Source: Patiria miniata
Lineage: Eukaryota; Echinodermata; Asteroidea; Valvatida; Asterinidae
Reading direction: 5' to 3'
Length of the DNA: 64,000 bases
Assembly (NCBI RefSeq): GCF_015706575.1
Contig: NW_024037063.1
Coordinates: forward strand, 23,002,927-23,066,926
A program made the position numbers and the translations under genes. Positions 46,177 through 57,822 of the stretch are shown here, one piece after another (the stretch's first letter is position 1; every line of letters begins with the position of its first letter). The notes under the pieces are model-generated. The model was not told where the DNA came from, made no database searches, and saw only the letters and a list, made by a program, of their open reading frames with translations.

Positions 46177-48755
46177 CTATCAAATGATGACGTCTTAATG
46201 CTGTTTTTGTGTCCTTTATTCCGTTCTAAACACTTTTATTTGCTATAGTAAAGAGCTTCCGCTTTCGAGTTATATTCTAATTTTATTTCACTTCCGCTAA
46301 CACCGGTAGTGAAGGTTAAGCGGTTGTGTGCCCAGGAATAAGAATTGTTGCCCGAGGCATCTTTTACAACCTCACGTAAAAACAAACACGATACTCTATT
46401 TAGTTCTAAAGATGTAGCTGAAACTATTTTCACAAATTTGGCCCTTAAATTGCTTGTAGTTTGATACCTGAGACGTCATGATGACGTAAGAGTTTTTGAA
46501 ACATCTTCGGACGGGGGTTCAAGTTCATCCCAGGCTTTATCATAATCCTGTAAATCGTTTGGAAGAAATTTGGATCGTTTTGATTTCGAGGCTTCTGTCT
46601 GTATTTAAAATTCACCTAACTTTGACCTTCCGGTTGACCCGGAAGTAAATGTCAAGCGAGTTCACGTACAGGACAAAAACTTTTAATAATGGTCTTTCTG
46701 ATTACAACGTATGAACATGATTTATTATTTGTTCGAGAGTTATAAGTGAAAGACGTTGGCCATTTTTTTCAATGAAAATCGCTTTTAATTTGACACCCGG
46801 TGACGTCATCATGACGTCAGAATAATATGCACCACTAGGGATAAGGGTTGATAGATGTTGAAAGTTTCAAATTCATACCATTAACCCTTTAGGAGAAATC
46901 CCGCGGAAACGTATTGTCCGGAAAAAAAAGAAGGAAAAAAAGAAAGAAAGAACTAGAGGTTCGCGTTTGTTGTTACAAACGCAGAGTGGTCGGGTAGACA
47001 ACCATTTTATTAGAGATTGTCCAATTAAGTTATGAATATGTTTATGTCAGAAGGACCAAGAACTTCAACATTTCCAGTACCAATTATTTTGTACAAAAAG
47101 AATGCATCTTTTAAGGTATGATAAATTTCAGTAAACAGTTAGGTACACGTAGAAGTTATTTCCGGTTTGATGGCGTCATCAGTCAAAAAAGGGAAGGGAG
47201 GACACTTGTTTATTATTTAGTAAAAATAACGCATGGAAATATGGAAATTTAGTGTATGTAATAATTACAGATAACTTCCAGTTTGATTCCGTCACAGTAT
47301 TTGGAAGCAAAAGGTCAATATTAAGTGTAACAGATGTCCTTTTTTTGGGAGGGGGGGGGGCAAAATACAAAGTCATGAGACAGGGATCAAATGATGGATT
47401 TAAATTCAAAATAAAATGATCATTGTTGAATTCTCCCTACAATAACTTCCGGTCTGATGATGTCATGATTATGAAACCTTGCAAATTCATTTGTGGTTGC
47501 TAACGGAATATGAAGGGAAAATGTGGTAAAATTTTGATTGAGGGTGTTAAAATTTGAAAAAATTGAACTCTTTTTGATGTGCCGCTAGAGGGCGCCTTTT
47601 CGAGGATGCGTCAAAATAATGTTTTTGTATTTGGCATTCCTTACTTAACACTTCCATAATATATTTGTCTGTAGTAAAATGCTTCCATTTAAGAGTTAGA
47701 TTCAATTTCTATTGCACTTCCGGTAACACCGGAAGTAAAGGTCAAGCGGTTTTGTGCCAGGGAATAAGAGATGTTGCTCAATTAAGGCACCCTCTACAAT
47801 CTCATGAAAAGTGTAACATGATATTCTATTTAGTTCATTTGTGGTTGCATAAGGGGATATATAGGGGCAATATATCATAAAAATTTGATTGAGGGCTGTA
47901 ACATTTTAAAAGATTAAACAGTTTTCGATGTGCCGCTAGAGGGAGCCTTTTAGTGGGATGACGTCAAAATTATGTAATGGTGATTGGCATTCCTCACTTA
48001 ACACTTCCATAATATATTTGTATGTAGTACAATGCTTCCGTTTTAGAGTAAGATTCAGTTTCTATTGCACTTCCAGTAACACCGGAAATAAAGGTCAAGC
48101 AGTTTTGTGCCCGGGAATACGAAATGTTGCTCTAGACACCATCTACAACCTCAGAACAAACGAACACAATACTCTATTTAGTTCAAGAGATATAGGTCAA
48201 ATTATCTGGTTAAATCGTGCAATCAAATCGCTTGTAATTCGATACCTGATGACCTGATGACGTCATGATGACGTAACAACATTTATAACATCTTCGTAAC
48301 ATGGTACAAGTTCACACCAGGTTTTATGATCATACCGTACGTAAACGTTCGGAAGAAATTGTGCTTTGTTTCGATTTCAGGCTAATGTCTTCATTTTGAA
48401 TTCATCTAACTTTGACCTTCCGGCAGACCCGGAAGTAAAGGTCAAGCGAGTTTACGTACATGACAAAAAATTTATGGTCTATCTGATTATAAGGTTGGAG
48501 CATAATTGATCATTTTGTTGAAGAGTTATAGATGAAAGAAGATCATCATTTTTTCAACGAAAATCGCTTGTAATTTGATACCCGATGACGTCATCATGAC
48601 GTCAGTGTAATATGCACTACTCGGAATGAGGGTCAATATATGCTAATAGTTACAAGTTCATATCATATACCGTTTAGGAGAAAACCCGCGGAAATGTGCT
48701 GTACGGAAAAGAAAGAAAGAAAGAAAGAAAGATTAATCGCAACAAATCCAAAGAG

Positions 48756-48826
48756 TGGTCGGGTTGTGCCCGACCACTCAACTAGAGGTTCGCGTTTTGT
48801 TGTTACAAACGCAGAGTGGTCGGGCA
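48756..48826. repeat. Double-hairpin linker between array units
   Basis: AGTGGTCGGG-TTGTG-CCCGACCACT (perfect 10-bp stem) is followed by GCGTTTTGTTGTTACAAACG (8-bp stem) and a further AGTGGTCGGG. Full or partial versions occur near 46965, 50216-50290, 52610-52690 and 54900-54930. Confidence 0.8.
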
Positions 48827-50433
48827 CACAGTTTGTTAATTAAACACTGCCAATTTGAGTTATGAATATGTTTTTGTAAGAACAAGGATCACAAATTAAA
48901 TCCTTTCCAGTACAATCAATTATTTTGTTTAAAAAATGCATCTTTAACGGTGTGATAAATTTTAGTAAACATTCTATGTACACATACAAGTTATTTCTGG
49001 TTTAATGATGTCATTATTCAAAAACGGTAAGTGAATACTGATTTCAGTTCGGAGTGGATAAATGTTCGTTGTGAAGTTAAATAACGTATGAAAATATGGA
49101 AAATATAACTGTTTGTATTCATAACACCTAACTCCGGTTTGATGACGTCACAGTATTCAGAAGCAAAAGGTAAATATTGTAAGGGATATTATTATTTGGG
49201 CTACGAATATATACGACATGAATCAAATGATAGAATTAAATTTAAAATATCGTTTTCAAATTCTCATAGAAGAAACTTCCAGTCTCATGACGTCATAAAT
49301 TTGAAACCTTGCCAAATTATCTGTGGTTAATCAAAGAATATCAAGGGGCGATTTTGTGAAGTTTTAACGGATAGTTTTCAAATTAAAGAAAGCAAACCCT
49401 ATTTAATATGCCGCTAGGGCGCGCCCTCTCGAAAGATGACGTCATTACACTGTTTCGTGTCAGGCATTCCTCAATTAACACTTTCATAATATATATGTGT
49501 GTAGTAAGTGCTTCCCCTTTTGAGTTATACTCGGTTTTTATTGCACTTCCGGTAACACTGGAAGTAAAGGTCAAGCGGTTTTGGGTCCGGGGACAAGAAT
49601 TGTTTCTGACAGCATAGTCTACAACCTCACGAAAAAATGAACACGATACTCCATTTAGTTCAAAAGATATAACGCAAATTATTTTGTCAAAATCTGCCCT
49701 GAAATCAATCGTAATTTGATCCCTGATGTCATGATGACGTAACAAAATCTATAGCATCTTCGTAGCATGGTACAAGTTCACAATAGTTTTCTGGGTCATA
49801 CCGTGAACGGTTTGGAAGAAATTCTGCTTTGTTTTGATTTGAGGCTAACGTCTTCATTTTAAATTCACCTAACTTTGACCTTCCGGTAGACCCGGAAGTA
49901 AAGGTCGAACGAGTTTATGTACAGGACAAAAAAATGTTTATCAATTCATGGTCTATCCGATTACGGAATACAAACATCATTGGTTATTTTGTTCAAGAGT
50001 TATACATGTGAAAGTAATTGATCACTTTTTCAGTTAAAATCGCTTGTAATTTGACATCTGATGACGTCATCATGACGTCAGAGTAATATGCACCACTAGG
50101 GATGAGGGTCGATATATATTGAAAGTTACAAGTTCATATCATGAACCGTTAGGAGAAAAGCCACGGAGAAGTATTGTCCGGAAAAAAAAAAATAATTATC
50201 AGAACAAAAACAGTGAGTGGTCGGGTTGTGCCCGACCACTCAAAGAAAGACAGAAAGAAAGAAAGAAGACTAGAGGTTAGCGTTTGTTGTTAAACGCAGA
50301 GTGGTCGGGTAGACAACTATTTCATGACACATTGTCCAGTTAAGTTATGAATATGTTTATGTCAGAACAAGGATTCTCAAGCTTTAACCTTTCCAGGGCA
50401 ACCAATTATTGTGTACAAAATATGCATCTATTA

Positions 50434-50809
50434 GGCCAAAAAAAAAAAGTCTCTGGTTTCTGGCATGGAGCTTGCCCAAAAAGTGGTGCGGCGACGCGGC
50501 TTTTTAAAATTTTACCTGACTTTTTTGCTTCAAATGTCTGCTGATGACTGCAAATGGTGCCCGACTAAACTTAGTGCAAAATGTACGGGAGTCCAGAGAG
50601 TCCACATAAAGCTCATTCTCGATCATACCCCAACTTAAAACACCATCTAAAAGCACAATTGTGCTGCAGCAGGATTCCAGTCAAACCAGTAAGTTTGGCG
50701 GTTTTGAGACATCATCTTTTATTGAAATTTTTTTTTTTTTCATTTTGCCAACGCACATGGCTACGGCGACGCGCACGCATACCAGAAACCAGAGACTTTT
50801 TTTTTGGCC
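50434..50809. mobile_element. Harbinger/Tourist-like MITE with TTA duplication and empty site
   Basis: GGCCAAAAAAAAAAAGTCTC and the reversed right end GGCCAAAAAAAAAGTCTCTG form the termini, continuing through TTTCTGG. TTA flanks both sides (50431-50433, 50810-50812). The sister unit near 47108-47130 has the uninterrupted site ATGCATCTTTTAAGG. Confidence 0.9.
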
Positions 50810-51362
50810 TTAGGGGATGATAAATTTCAGTATACTTTTAGGAACACGTACAAGTTATTTCCGGTTTGATGACGTCATCAGTCAAAAAGGAAGGGAATAC
50901 TGATTTAGTTCAAGGAGGATACCGGTTTATCATTAAGTAAAAATAACCCATAGAAATATGGAAATTTTAAGTATGTAATACTAACACCCAACTTCCGGTT
51001 AGATGATGTCATGTATAGTATTTGGAAGCAAAAGGTCAACATTATAAGTGTAAGAAATTCAGATGTCATAAATTGGACTAGGAACAATCTCATGAGACAG
51101 GGATTAAATAATGGATGTAAATAAACAAAATGATCATTGTTTAATTCTCCCTACAGTAACTTTCGGTTTGATGACGTCATGATTATGAAACCTTGCAAAT
51201 TCATTTGTGGTTGCTAACGGAATATGAAGGGAAAATGTGGTAAAATTTTGATTGAGGGTTTTTAAATTTGAAAAAATTGAACTCTTTTTGATGTGCCGCT
51301 AGAGGGCGCCTTTTCGAAGATGCGTCAAAATTATGTTTTTGTATTTGGCATTCCTTACTTAA

Positions 51363-51879
51363 AGGGAATATACAACATTTGCAAACATCGAAAAATAAAA
51401 CTACCAAGTTTTTGCGAAATACCTTAATAGGATGTTGATAAATGACAGTCTAAAGCATCCTGTAAAATTATGGCACCTGGTATACTGTCATTTTCAAGAA
51501 AAGTGGTATTTTTGTATCAATTTCCAACGCTGATCGGCCGATCAGCGTTGGAAACAACTGGCTTTTTTTCTTCAAATACTGGCCCCAATTGACCATTGCA
51601 CTTGTTTGCAATTGATTACAAACATATGCATGGGTACGAGCCAGCTAGACTGGTTCCCTGACCTTACAATTCCCCAATGTATGTAAACTGCTCTGTTTCT
51701 TCTTATATGGAGTCAGGGAACCAGACTACAGGAAAATGATCGTTTTTCTTGGTTTTTATAGCAATTTCGAACCCAAAACCTCCAAAAAGTCAGTGTAACT
51801 ATATTTGCTTTATATTTCCAACCCCCCAATTCCATCCATTTCTGAAAATTACAGCAAAAGCAAATGATGTATATTCCCT
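51363..51879. mobile_element. piggyBac-like MITE with TTAA duplication and empty site
   Basis: AGGGAATATACAACATTTGC and the reversed right end AGGGAATATACATCATTTGC are the termini, flanked by TTAA at 51359-51362 and 51880-51883. The sister unit at 47641-47655 reads TTACTTAACACTTCC, the intact target. The inner palindrome CAACGCTGATCGGCCGATCA spans 51526-51552. Confidence 0.92.
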
Positions 51880-52867
51880 TTAACACTTCCATAATATATT
51901 TGTCTGTAGTAAAATGCTTCCATTTTAGAGTTAGATTCAATTTCTATTGCACTTCCGGTAACACCGGAAGTAAAGGTCAAGCGGTTTTGTGCCAGGGAAT
52001 AAGAGATGTTGCTCAAGGCACCCTCTACAATCTCATGAAAAATTTAACATGATACTCTATTTAGTTCAAGAGATATATAGCTCAAACTATTTTGTCAAAT
52101 TTTGCTCCCAAATCGCTTGTAATTTATCTTTGTAACACAATTCAAGTTCACACTAGGGTTTATGATCATCCCATGAACCGTTCGGAAGAATCTGTGCGTT
52201 GTTTAAATTTCAGGCTAATGTATTCATTTTGAATTCACCTAACTTTGACCTTCTGGTAGACCCGGAAGTAAAGGTCAAGCGAGTTCACGTAGTAGACAAA
52301 AAATGTTTATCAATTGATGGTTTATCTGATTACGAGGTTGGAAAATAATTAATCATTTTGTTCAAGAGTTATAGGTGAAAGAAGATCGTCGGTTTTTTTT
52401 CAGCTAAAATCGCTTATAATTTGACAACCGATGACGTCATCATGACGTCGGGGTAATATGCACCACTCGGGATGAGGGTTGATATAATTATGTTTAAAGT
52501 CACAAGTTCATATCATATACAGTTTTTGAGAAAAACCGCCGAGAATTATTGTCCGGAAAAAGAAGAAACAAAGAAGATTAATTTGGAACAACTCCAAAGA
52601 GTAATCGGGTTGTGCCCGACCACTTAAAGAAAGAAAGAAGACTAGAGGTTCGCGTTTGTTAATGTTACAAACGCAGAGTGGTCGGGCAGGCATTTTTGTC
52701 ATTATACACTGCCGAGTTCAGCTATGAATATTTTTATGTAAGAACAAAGGATCACAAAATTAAATCCTTTCCAGTACAATTAATTATTTTGTGATAAAAT
52801 GCAGTAACCATTATAATTATGTACACATGCAAGTTATTTCTGGCTCGATGATGTCATTATTCAAAAA

Positions 52868-53884
52868 TAACAGCGTTGCTGTTGAAACCCCTCAGCCAGA
52901 GTCAAGTTATCATCCGGAAACCATTAACCTTTAACTCAACATGGTGACCTTGACCTTTGACCCCAGAACCAGTTCAAACATGCCTGTACCGATGGAAAAC
53001 CCCCTACCGAATTAGACACCAAAATTTCATTTCTAACTCAAGTTATCATTCGGAACCATTTACATTTAACTCACCACGGTGACCTTGACCTTTGACCTTT
53101 TGACCCCAAAACCAATCCCAGCTTGCCTGTACCCAAAGGAAACCCCCTACCAAAGTTAGACATCAAAATCTCATTTCTAACTCAAGTTATCATCCGGAAA
53201 CCATTTACCTTGAACTCACCATGCTGACCTTGACCTTTGACCTTTTGACCCCAAAACCAATCCCAACTTGCCTACTCCCAAGGGTAACCCTCTACAAAAG
53301 TTAGACACCAAAATCTCATTTCTAACTCAAGTTATCATCCGGAAACCATTTACCTTTAACTCACCATGGTGACCTTGACCTTTGACCTTTTGACCCCAAA
53401 ACCAATCCCAACTTGCCTACTCTCAAGGGCAACCCTCTACCAAAGTTAGACACCAAAATATCATTTCTAACTCAAGTTATCATCCGGAAACCATTTACCT
53501 TTAACTCACCACGGTGACCTTGACCTTTGACCTTTTGACCTCAAAACCAATCCAAACTTGCCTACTCCCAAGGGCAACCCCCTACCGAAGTTACAACCCC
53601 AAACGACATTTCTAACTCAAGTTATCATCCGGAAACCAAGCTACCCGGACGGACGTTCCAGCCAGACGGAATTGTGGGGTGATAGCATTGTGTTCCCATT
53701 ATCCCTTTTTCTAAAGATTCCCTTCTGGGGTGATGTTTTTCTATTGTGAAAAAAGTGGGGTGATGTGTCCTGAAAGGAACATCACCCCACAAGGGTGGTA
53801 TGGTCAGAACGCACTCACGGGCGGACGGATGGACGCCCTAGGCGATGACAATACCCCTCGAGCCTCTCGGCTGAGGGGTAAAAA
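52868..53884 (+). mobile_element. Pearl-like element, copy B, inserted in array unit 5
   Basis: Starts TAACAGCGTTGCTGTTGAAA, has about five tandem units of about 145 bp (GTTATCATCCGGAAACCAT at 52910, 53189, 53331, 53476 and others), a weak GGAC microsatellite, and ends in the hairpin and GAGGGGTAAAAA. Array unit 3 near 49015 has the matching empty site (ATTCAAAAACGGTAAGTG), so the insertion followed the dimer duplication. Confidence 0.85.
53674..53790. mobile_element. 117-bp MITE nested in pearl-like copy B
   Basis: GTGGGGTGAT at the left is mirrored by ATCACCCCAC at the right. It interrupts the tetranucleotide/terminal part, which is continuous in copy C. Confidence 0.75.
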
Positions 53885-54925
53885 CAGGAAGTGAATACTG
53901 ATTTAGTTCGGAATGGATCGAATGATATCCATTAAATTTAAAATATGGTTGTTTTTAAATTCTCATAGAAGTAACTTCCGGTCTGATGACGTCATGAATA
54001 TGAAACCTTGCCAAGTTATTAGTAGTTCATGAAAGAATATCAAAGGGCGATTTAGTAAAATTTGAACGGATGATTTTCAAATTAAAGAAAGCAAACACTG
54101 TTTTAGGTGCTGCTAGGGGGCGCCCTTTCGAAAGATGACGTCATCACACTGTTTTTTTTTTTGTCTGGCATTCATCACTAATTAAGACTATCAAAATGAT
54201 ATGTGTGTAGTTTAATGCTTCCGCCTTTGAATTTTATTCAGTTTTCATTGAAGGTCAAGCGGTCTTATGTCTGGGGACAAGAAATGTTTCTCATGACATA
54301 GTCTACATCCTCACGAAAAAAAAAAGAACATGATACTCTATTTAGTTCGAAAGATATAGCACAAACTATTATGTAAGAATTTACCCTAAAATTGCTTGTA
54401 ATTTGATACCTAATGACGTCATGATGACTTAACAACATTTATAACATCTTCGTAACATGGTACAAATTCACACAAGGTTTCTGGATCATACTGTAAACCG
54501 TTTGGAAGGAATTTTGCTTTGTTTTGATTTCAGGCTAAAGTCTACATTTTGAATTCACTGAACTTTTACCTTCCGGTTGACCCGGAAATAAAGGTCAAGC
54601 AAGTTCACGTACAGGACAAAAAATGTCTATCAATTCATGTTCTATCTGATAATTACAAACACTATTGATGATTTTGTTCAAGAGTTATAGGTAAAAGTAA
54701 TTTGTCACTTTTTCAGCTAAAATCACTTGTAATTTGACATCCGATGACGGCATCATGACGTCAGAGTAATATGCACCACTACGGATCAGGGTCGATATAT
54801 GTTGAAAGTTACAAGTTCATATCATGAACCGTTTAAGAGAAAAGCCGCGGAGAAGTATTGTCCCGAAAAAAAGAGAAAGATTTATCAGAACAATAACAGA
54901 GAGTAGTCGGGTTGTGCCTGACCAC

Positions 54926-55233
54926 TCAACAAAATAGAGATTAAAAACATTAATCCTAACTCCCTAGCATAATTTACTAGGAACCATACCCATCCAGGCT
55001 AATTCCAACACCCACATGGGAAATCATACACACACACTGTTGGACTTAGTTTCTGGAGGTATGCCAAACCCAATGTAAAAGACCATCAGTTTAGGGGTAC
55101 TGTACCTATCCCAACAGATTTCAACTAAACCTGCTGTTGGGCTTTGATGGGTTGAGTTAGGTTAGGGTTAAAGAAAGCAAAACTACGCTCAACCCCAATC
55201 CATTACTTACAATAACGTAGACATATTAAAAAA
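54926..55233. repeat. Inverted copy of the 23895-24130 repeat
   Basis: ATGTAAAAGACCATCAGTTT, AGGGGTACTGTACC and TTTGATGGGTTGAGTT match the Spinster intron 5 copy in reverse. It fills the gap between the array and pearl-like copy C. Confidence 0.55.
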
Positions 55234-56167
55234 TAACAGCGTTGCTGTTCAAACCCCTCAGCCAGAGTCAAGTTATCATCCGGAAACCATTAACCTTTAA
55301 CTCAACGTGGTGAACTTGACCTTTGGCCTTTGACCCCAGAACCAGTCCCAACATGCCTGTACCAATGGGAAACCCCCTACCGAAGTTAGACACCAACATT
55401 TCATTTCTAACTCAGGGGAACCCTCTTCCAAAGTTAGACACCAAAATCGCATTTCTAACTCAAGTTATCATCCGGAAACCATTTACCTTTAACTCACATT
55501 GGGGACCTTGACCTTTGACCTTTTGACCCCAAAACCAATCCCAACTTGCCTACTCCCAAGGGCAACCCTCTACCAAAGTTAGACACCAAAATCTCATTTC
55601 TAACTCAAGTTATCATCCTGAAACCATTTACATTTAACTCACCACGGTGATCTTGACCTTTGACCTTTTGACCCCAAAACCAATCCCAACTTGCCTACTC
55701 CCAAGGGCAACCCCCTATCAAAGTTAGACACCAAAATCTCATTTCTAACTCAAGTTATCATCCGGAAACCATTTACCTTTATCTCACCATGCTGACCTTG
55801 ACCTTTGACCTTTTGACCCCAAAACCAATCCCAACTTGCCTTCTCCCAAGGGCAACCCTCTTCCAAAGTTAGACACCAAAATCTCATTTCTAACTCAAGT
55901 TATCATCCGGAAACCATTTACATTTAACTCACCACGGTGACCTTGACCTTTGACCTTTTGACCTCAAAACCAATCCCAACTTGCCTACTCCCAAGGGCAA
56001 CCCCCTACCGAAGTTACAACCCCAAACAACATTTCTAACTCAAGTTATCATCCGGAAACTAAGCTGCCCGGACGGACGGACGGACGGACAGACACACACA
56101 CATCCGGCCGGACGGACGCCCTAGGCGATGACAATACCCCTCGAGCCTCTCGGCTGAGGGGTAAAAA
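55234..56167 (+). mobile_element. Pearl-like element, copy C
   Basis: Same ends as copy B, about five core units, and a clear GGAC/ACGG microsatellite at 56068-56095, the tetranucleotide type reported for pearl elements. It lies 310 bp right of the array and in the same orientation as copy B. Confidence 0.85.
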
Positions 56168-56174
56168 TTGGTAC

Positions 56175-56350
56175 TTATTTTGATTTGGCCATAACTCAAT
56201 AAACATTTACCCAATTGGAAAGATTTCTTCATTGTCGAAAAGCTAATGGATATACTCTCTAATTATGTATAAAAAAAATGATGACTTTGTTTTTTAGTTG
56301 TGAAAACAAAGACGCTTTGAGGTTTTTTTTGTGCAAGACACCCTGGGGTT
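56175..56350 (-). repeat. Right arm of inverted repeat flanking the array
   Basis: Reverse complement of the left arm at 45290-45480, ending at CACCCTGGGGTTG. Beyond it, 56385-56600 resembles 42400-43060. Confidence 0.6.
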
Positions 56351-56909
56351 GAATAGGTTGCTATAAACATTAAAAAGGTTGGTGCCCCATAATGGGGTCG
56401 CTCAGAAATGAGAACCATTCAACAAAAAAGGATGCCCAAGTAGCAAATATACAAGATATTTTAACTTTGAAAAATAAATTTGAACAAAAACTCAGCAGTC
56501 TCAATATTTCCCACCACCACTCACAAAAGTTCTGATGATGAAAAATTCCATAAGTCTTGAATCAACAAAAAGTTTCAGCACGCACAATGGTTTTTCCGTA
56601 GAAGAGCGTCCCGGATCCCGTTTGCGTACAGCGATCACATGCCCAGATTTGTCAAGACGAACAAAGACACCGATATCGGCAACAGTTCAGAAGTATGGAA
56701 AACTTGAAGTAGTTCCGTCAAGTCAAATTGTGAGCCATTAACCTGGTTTTAAGTTCAGTTCAGTTCAATCGAGTTTAATTTGCACCAATCCAGTTCCTTC
56801 GTGGCTACGAATCCTCGTATAAAGGTACATCTTCAAGTTGCAGTGGTAAAGGTGGAGAGGGCTATTTGGCCTAATTATTGCCCCCCCCCCCCCCCCCTCC
56901 TTCAAATGA

Positions 56910-57142
56910 TCAGTTCCATCTATAGTGTCTGATGCTGTCCAGAACTATCACAATAAGCAGCAACTCCAGAAACATCTCTACATTGGTCTGTGGCTGAGAT
57001 ACAACTTCCTGGATACTGTGGCTATAAAATAAGCGAGTGAAGAGGGGCGGCTGAAGCCCCATAATTTGGGTCATTTTATCTGCGAAGCTATGTACAAGTC
57101 CAACTGATGCTGAGGTCATAGCTAACCAGCTGTGTGGTCCAC
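56910..57142 (-). CDS. Candidate exon of unrecognised minus-strand gene (last)
   Basis: Preceded by a strong acceptor (pyrimidine-rich, TCTTCTGCAG at 57152-57143). It needs one base from the previous exon, then reads GPHSWLAMTSASVGLVHSFA and on to a TGA at 56910, 77 residues. It could also splice internally. Composition is protein-like (hydrophobic run LELLLIVIVL near the end), but I do not recognise a family. Confidence 0.4.
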
Positions 57143-57504
57143 CTGCAGAAGAAGACCCAAGAAAGGAAAAAAATAGTGTTGTCAGAATAGAATTTCATCA
57201 GACACGGGCTCATAGCCATAACAATCTGAACCAGCTGAGTTTGGTCTAGAACACACCCCTGACTGTAAAGGCACCTCTATGCTTTTTTTAAGGATGTGGT
57301 ACTTTTGGTCAGGAGGTTAATTCTTTCTAATATATTTGTACATTGTACGTATTCACTAGAACTGTTTCTTCTATAAAATTTGATTCAAATTTGATTGGCA
57401 AAAAGTGGCTTGATGTACCAAAAGAAAGGTCTTTCTGTCAATTCACTTATACTGACCCCTTTGAGCCAAGGAGGGTGATATGAGAGATCACAATATTTGC
57501 GTAC

Positions 57505-57626
57505 GTAGTAGAACTAGCTGACGATCGAGGCTGAATGCTGTCACAGGAAGTTTGCGGTAGAGCAAGGATGCTTGGTCCCTGTGCACCCTCGTGATACAGC
57601 GATGAACAGTTCCAGAAGTGTACAAC
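57505..57626 (-). CDS. Candidate exon of unrecognised minus-strand gene
   Basis: Acceptor TTTTCAG at 57627, donor CTAC|GTACGC at 57505. In the frame that fits both neighbours (two bases in, one base out) it reads LYTSGTVHRCITRVHRDQAS and on to LVLL, free of stops. A different frame is open for longer but does not fit the next exon. Donor GTACGC is weak. Function unknown. Confidence 0.4.
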
Positions 57627-57822
57627 CTGAAAATTAGACAAATTGGAAAATGTTTGTCATCATGTTAATGTTGGGTGGAAATTGACAAAAGCTGATATTT
57701 CGTCAGTGACACCACACAGTAACACCCAAGTGGACTTGAATGCTTGCTACGCACGCGTATTTTACAGAACCGAGCGATTTTCTTTTTCACTAAGTAATTA
57801 CCAGTCATGTACACTGTGCACT

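Larger units (their letters stand above)
45551..54925 (+). repeat. Five-unit direct array with A-B-A-B higher-order pattern
   Basis: Unit starts are marked by ACAAACGCAGAGTGGTC near 45561, 46973, 48804, 50286 and 52667. Approximate units are U1 45551-46960, U2 46961-48780, U3 48781-50268, U4 50269-52637, U5 52638-54925. U2 and U4 resemble each other more than their neighbours (for example 47460-47680 against 51178-51360), and so do U3 and U5. That gives an A-B dimer copied once, with U1 in front. Each unit has GGAAGTAAAGGTCAAGCG blocks, TGACGTCA palindromes, mostly one CTCF-like site, and a GAAA-rich 3' end. No protein is encoded. Lengths differ through later insertions and an internal 350-bp duplication in U2. 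Confidence 0.85.

Noticed and set aside
45551..54925. CRISPR-like or short-spacer array
   Set aside because: The repeats are kilobase-long diverged transposon-like units in an animal genome, not short repeats with unique spacers.
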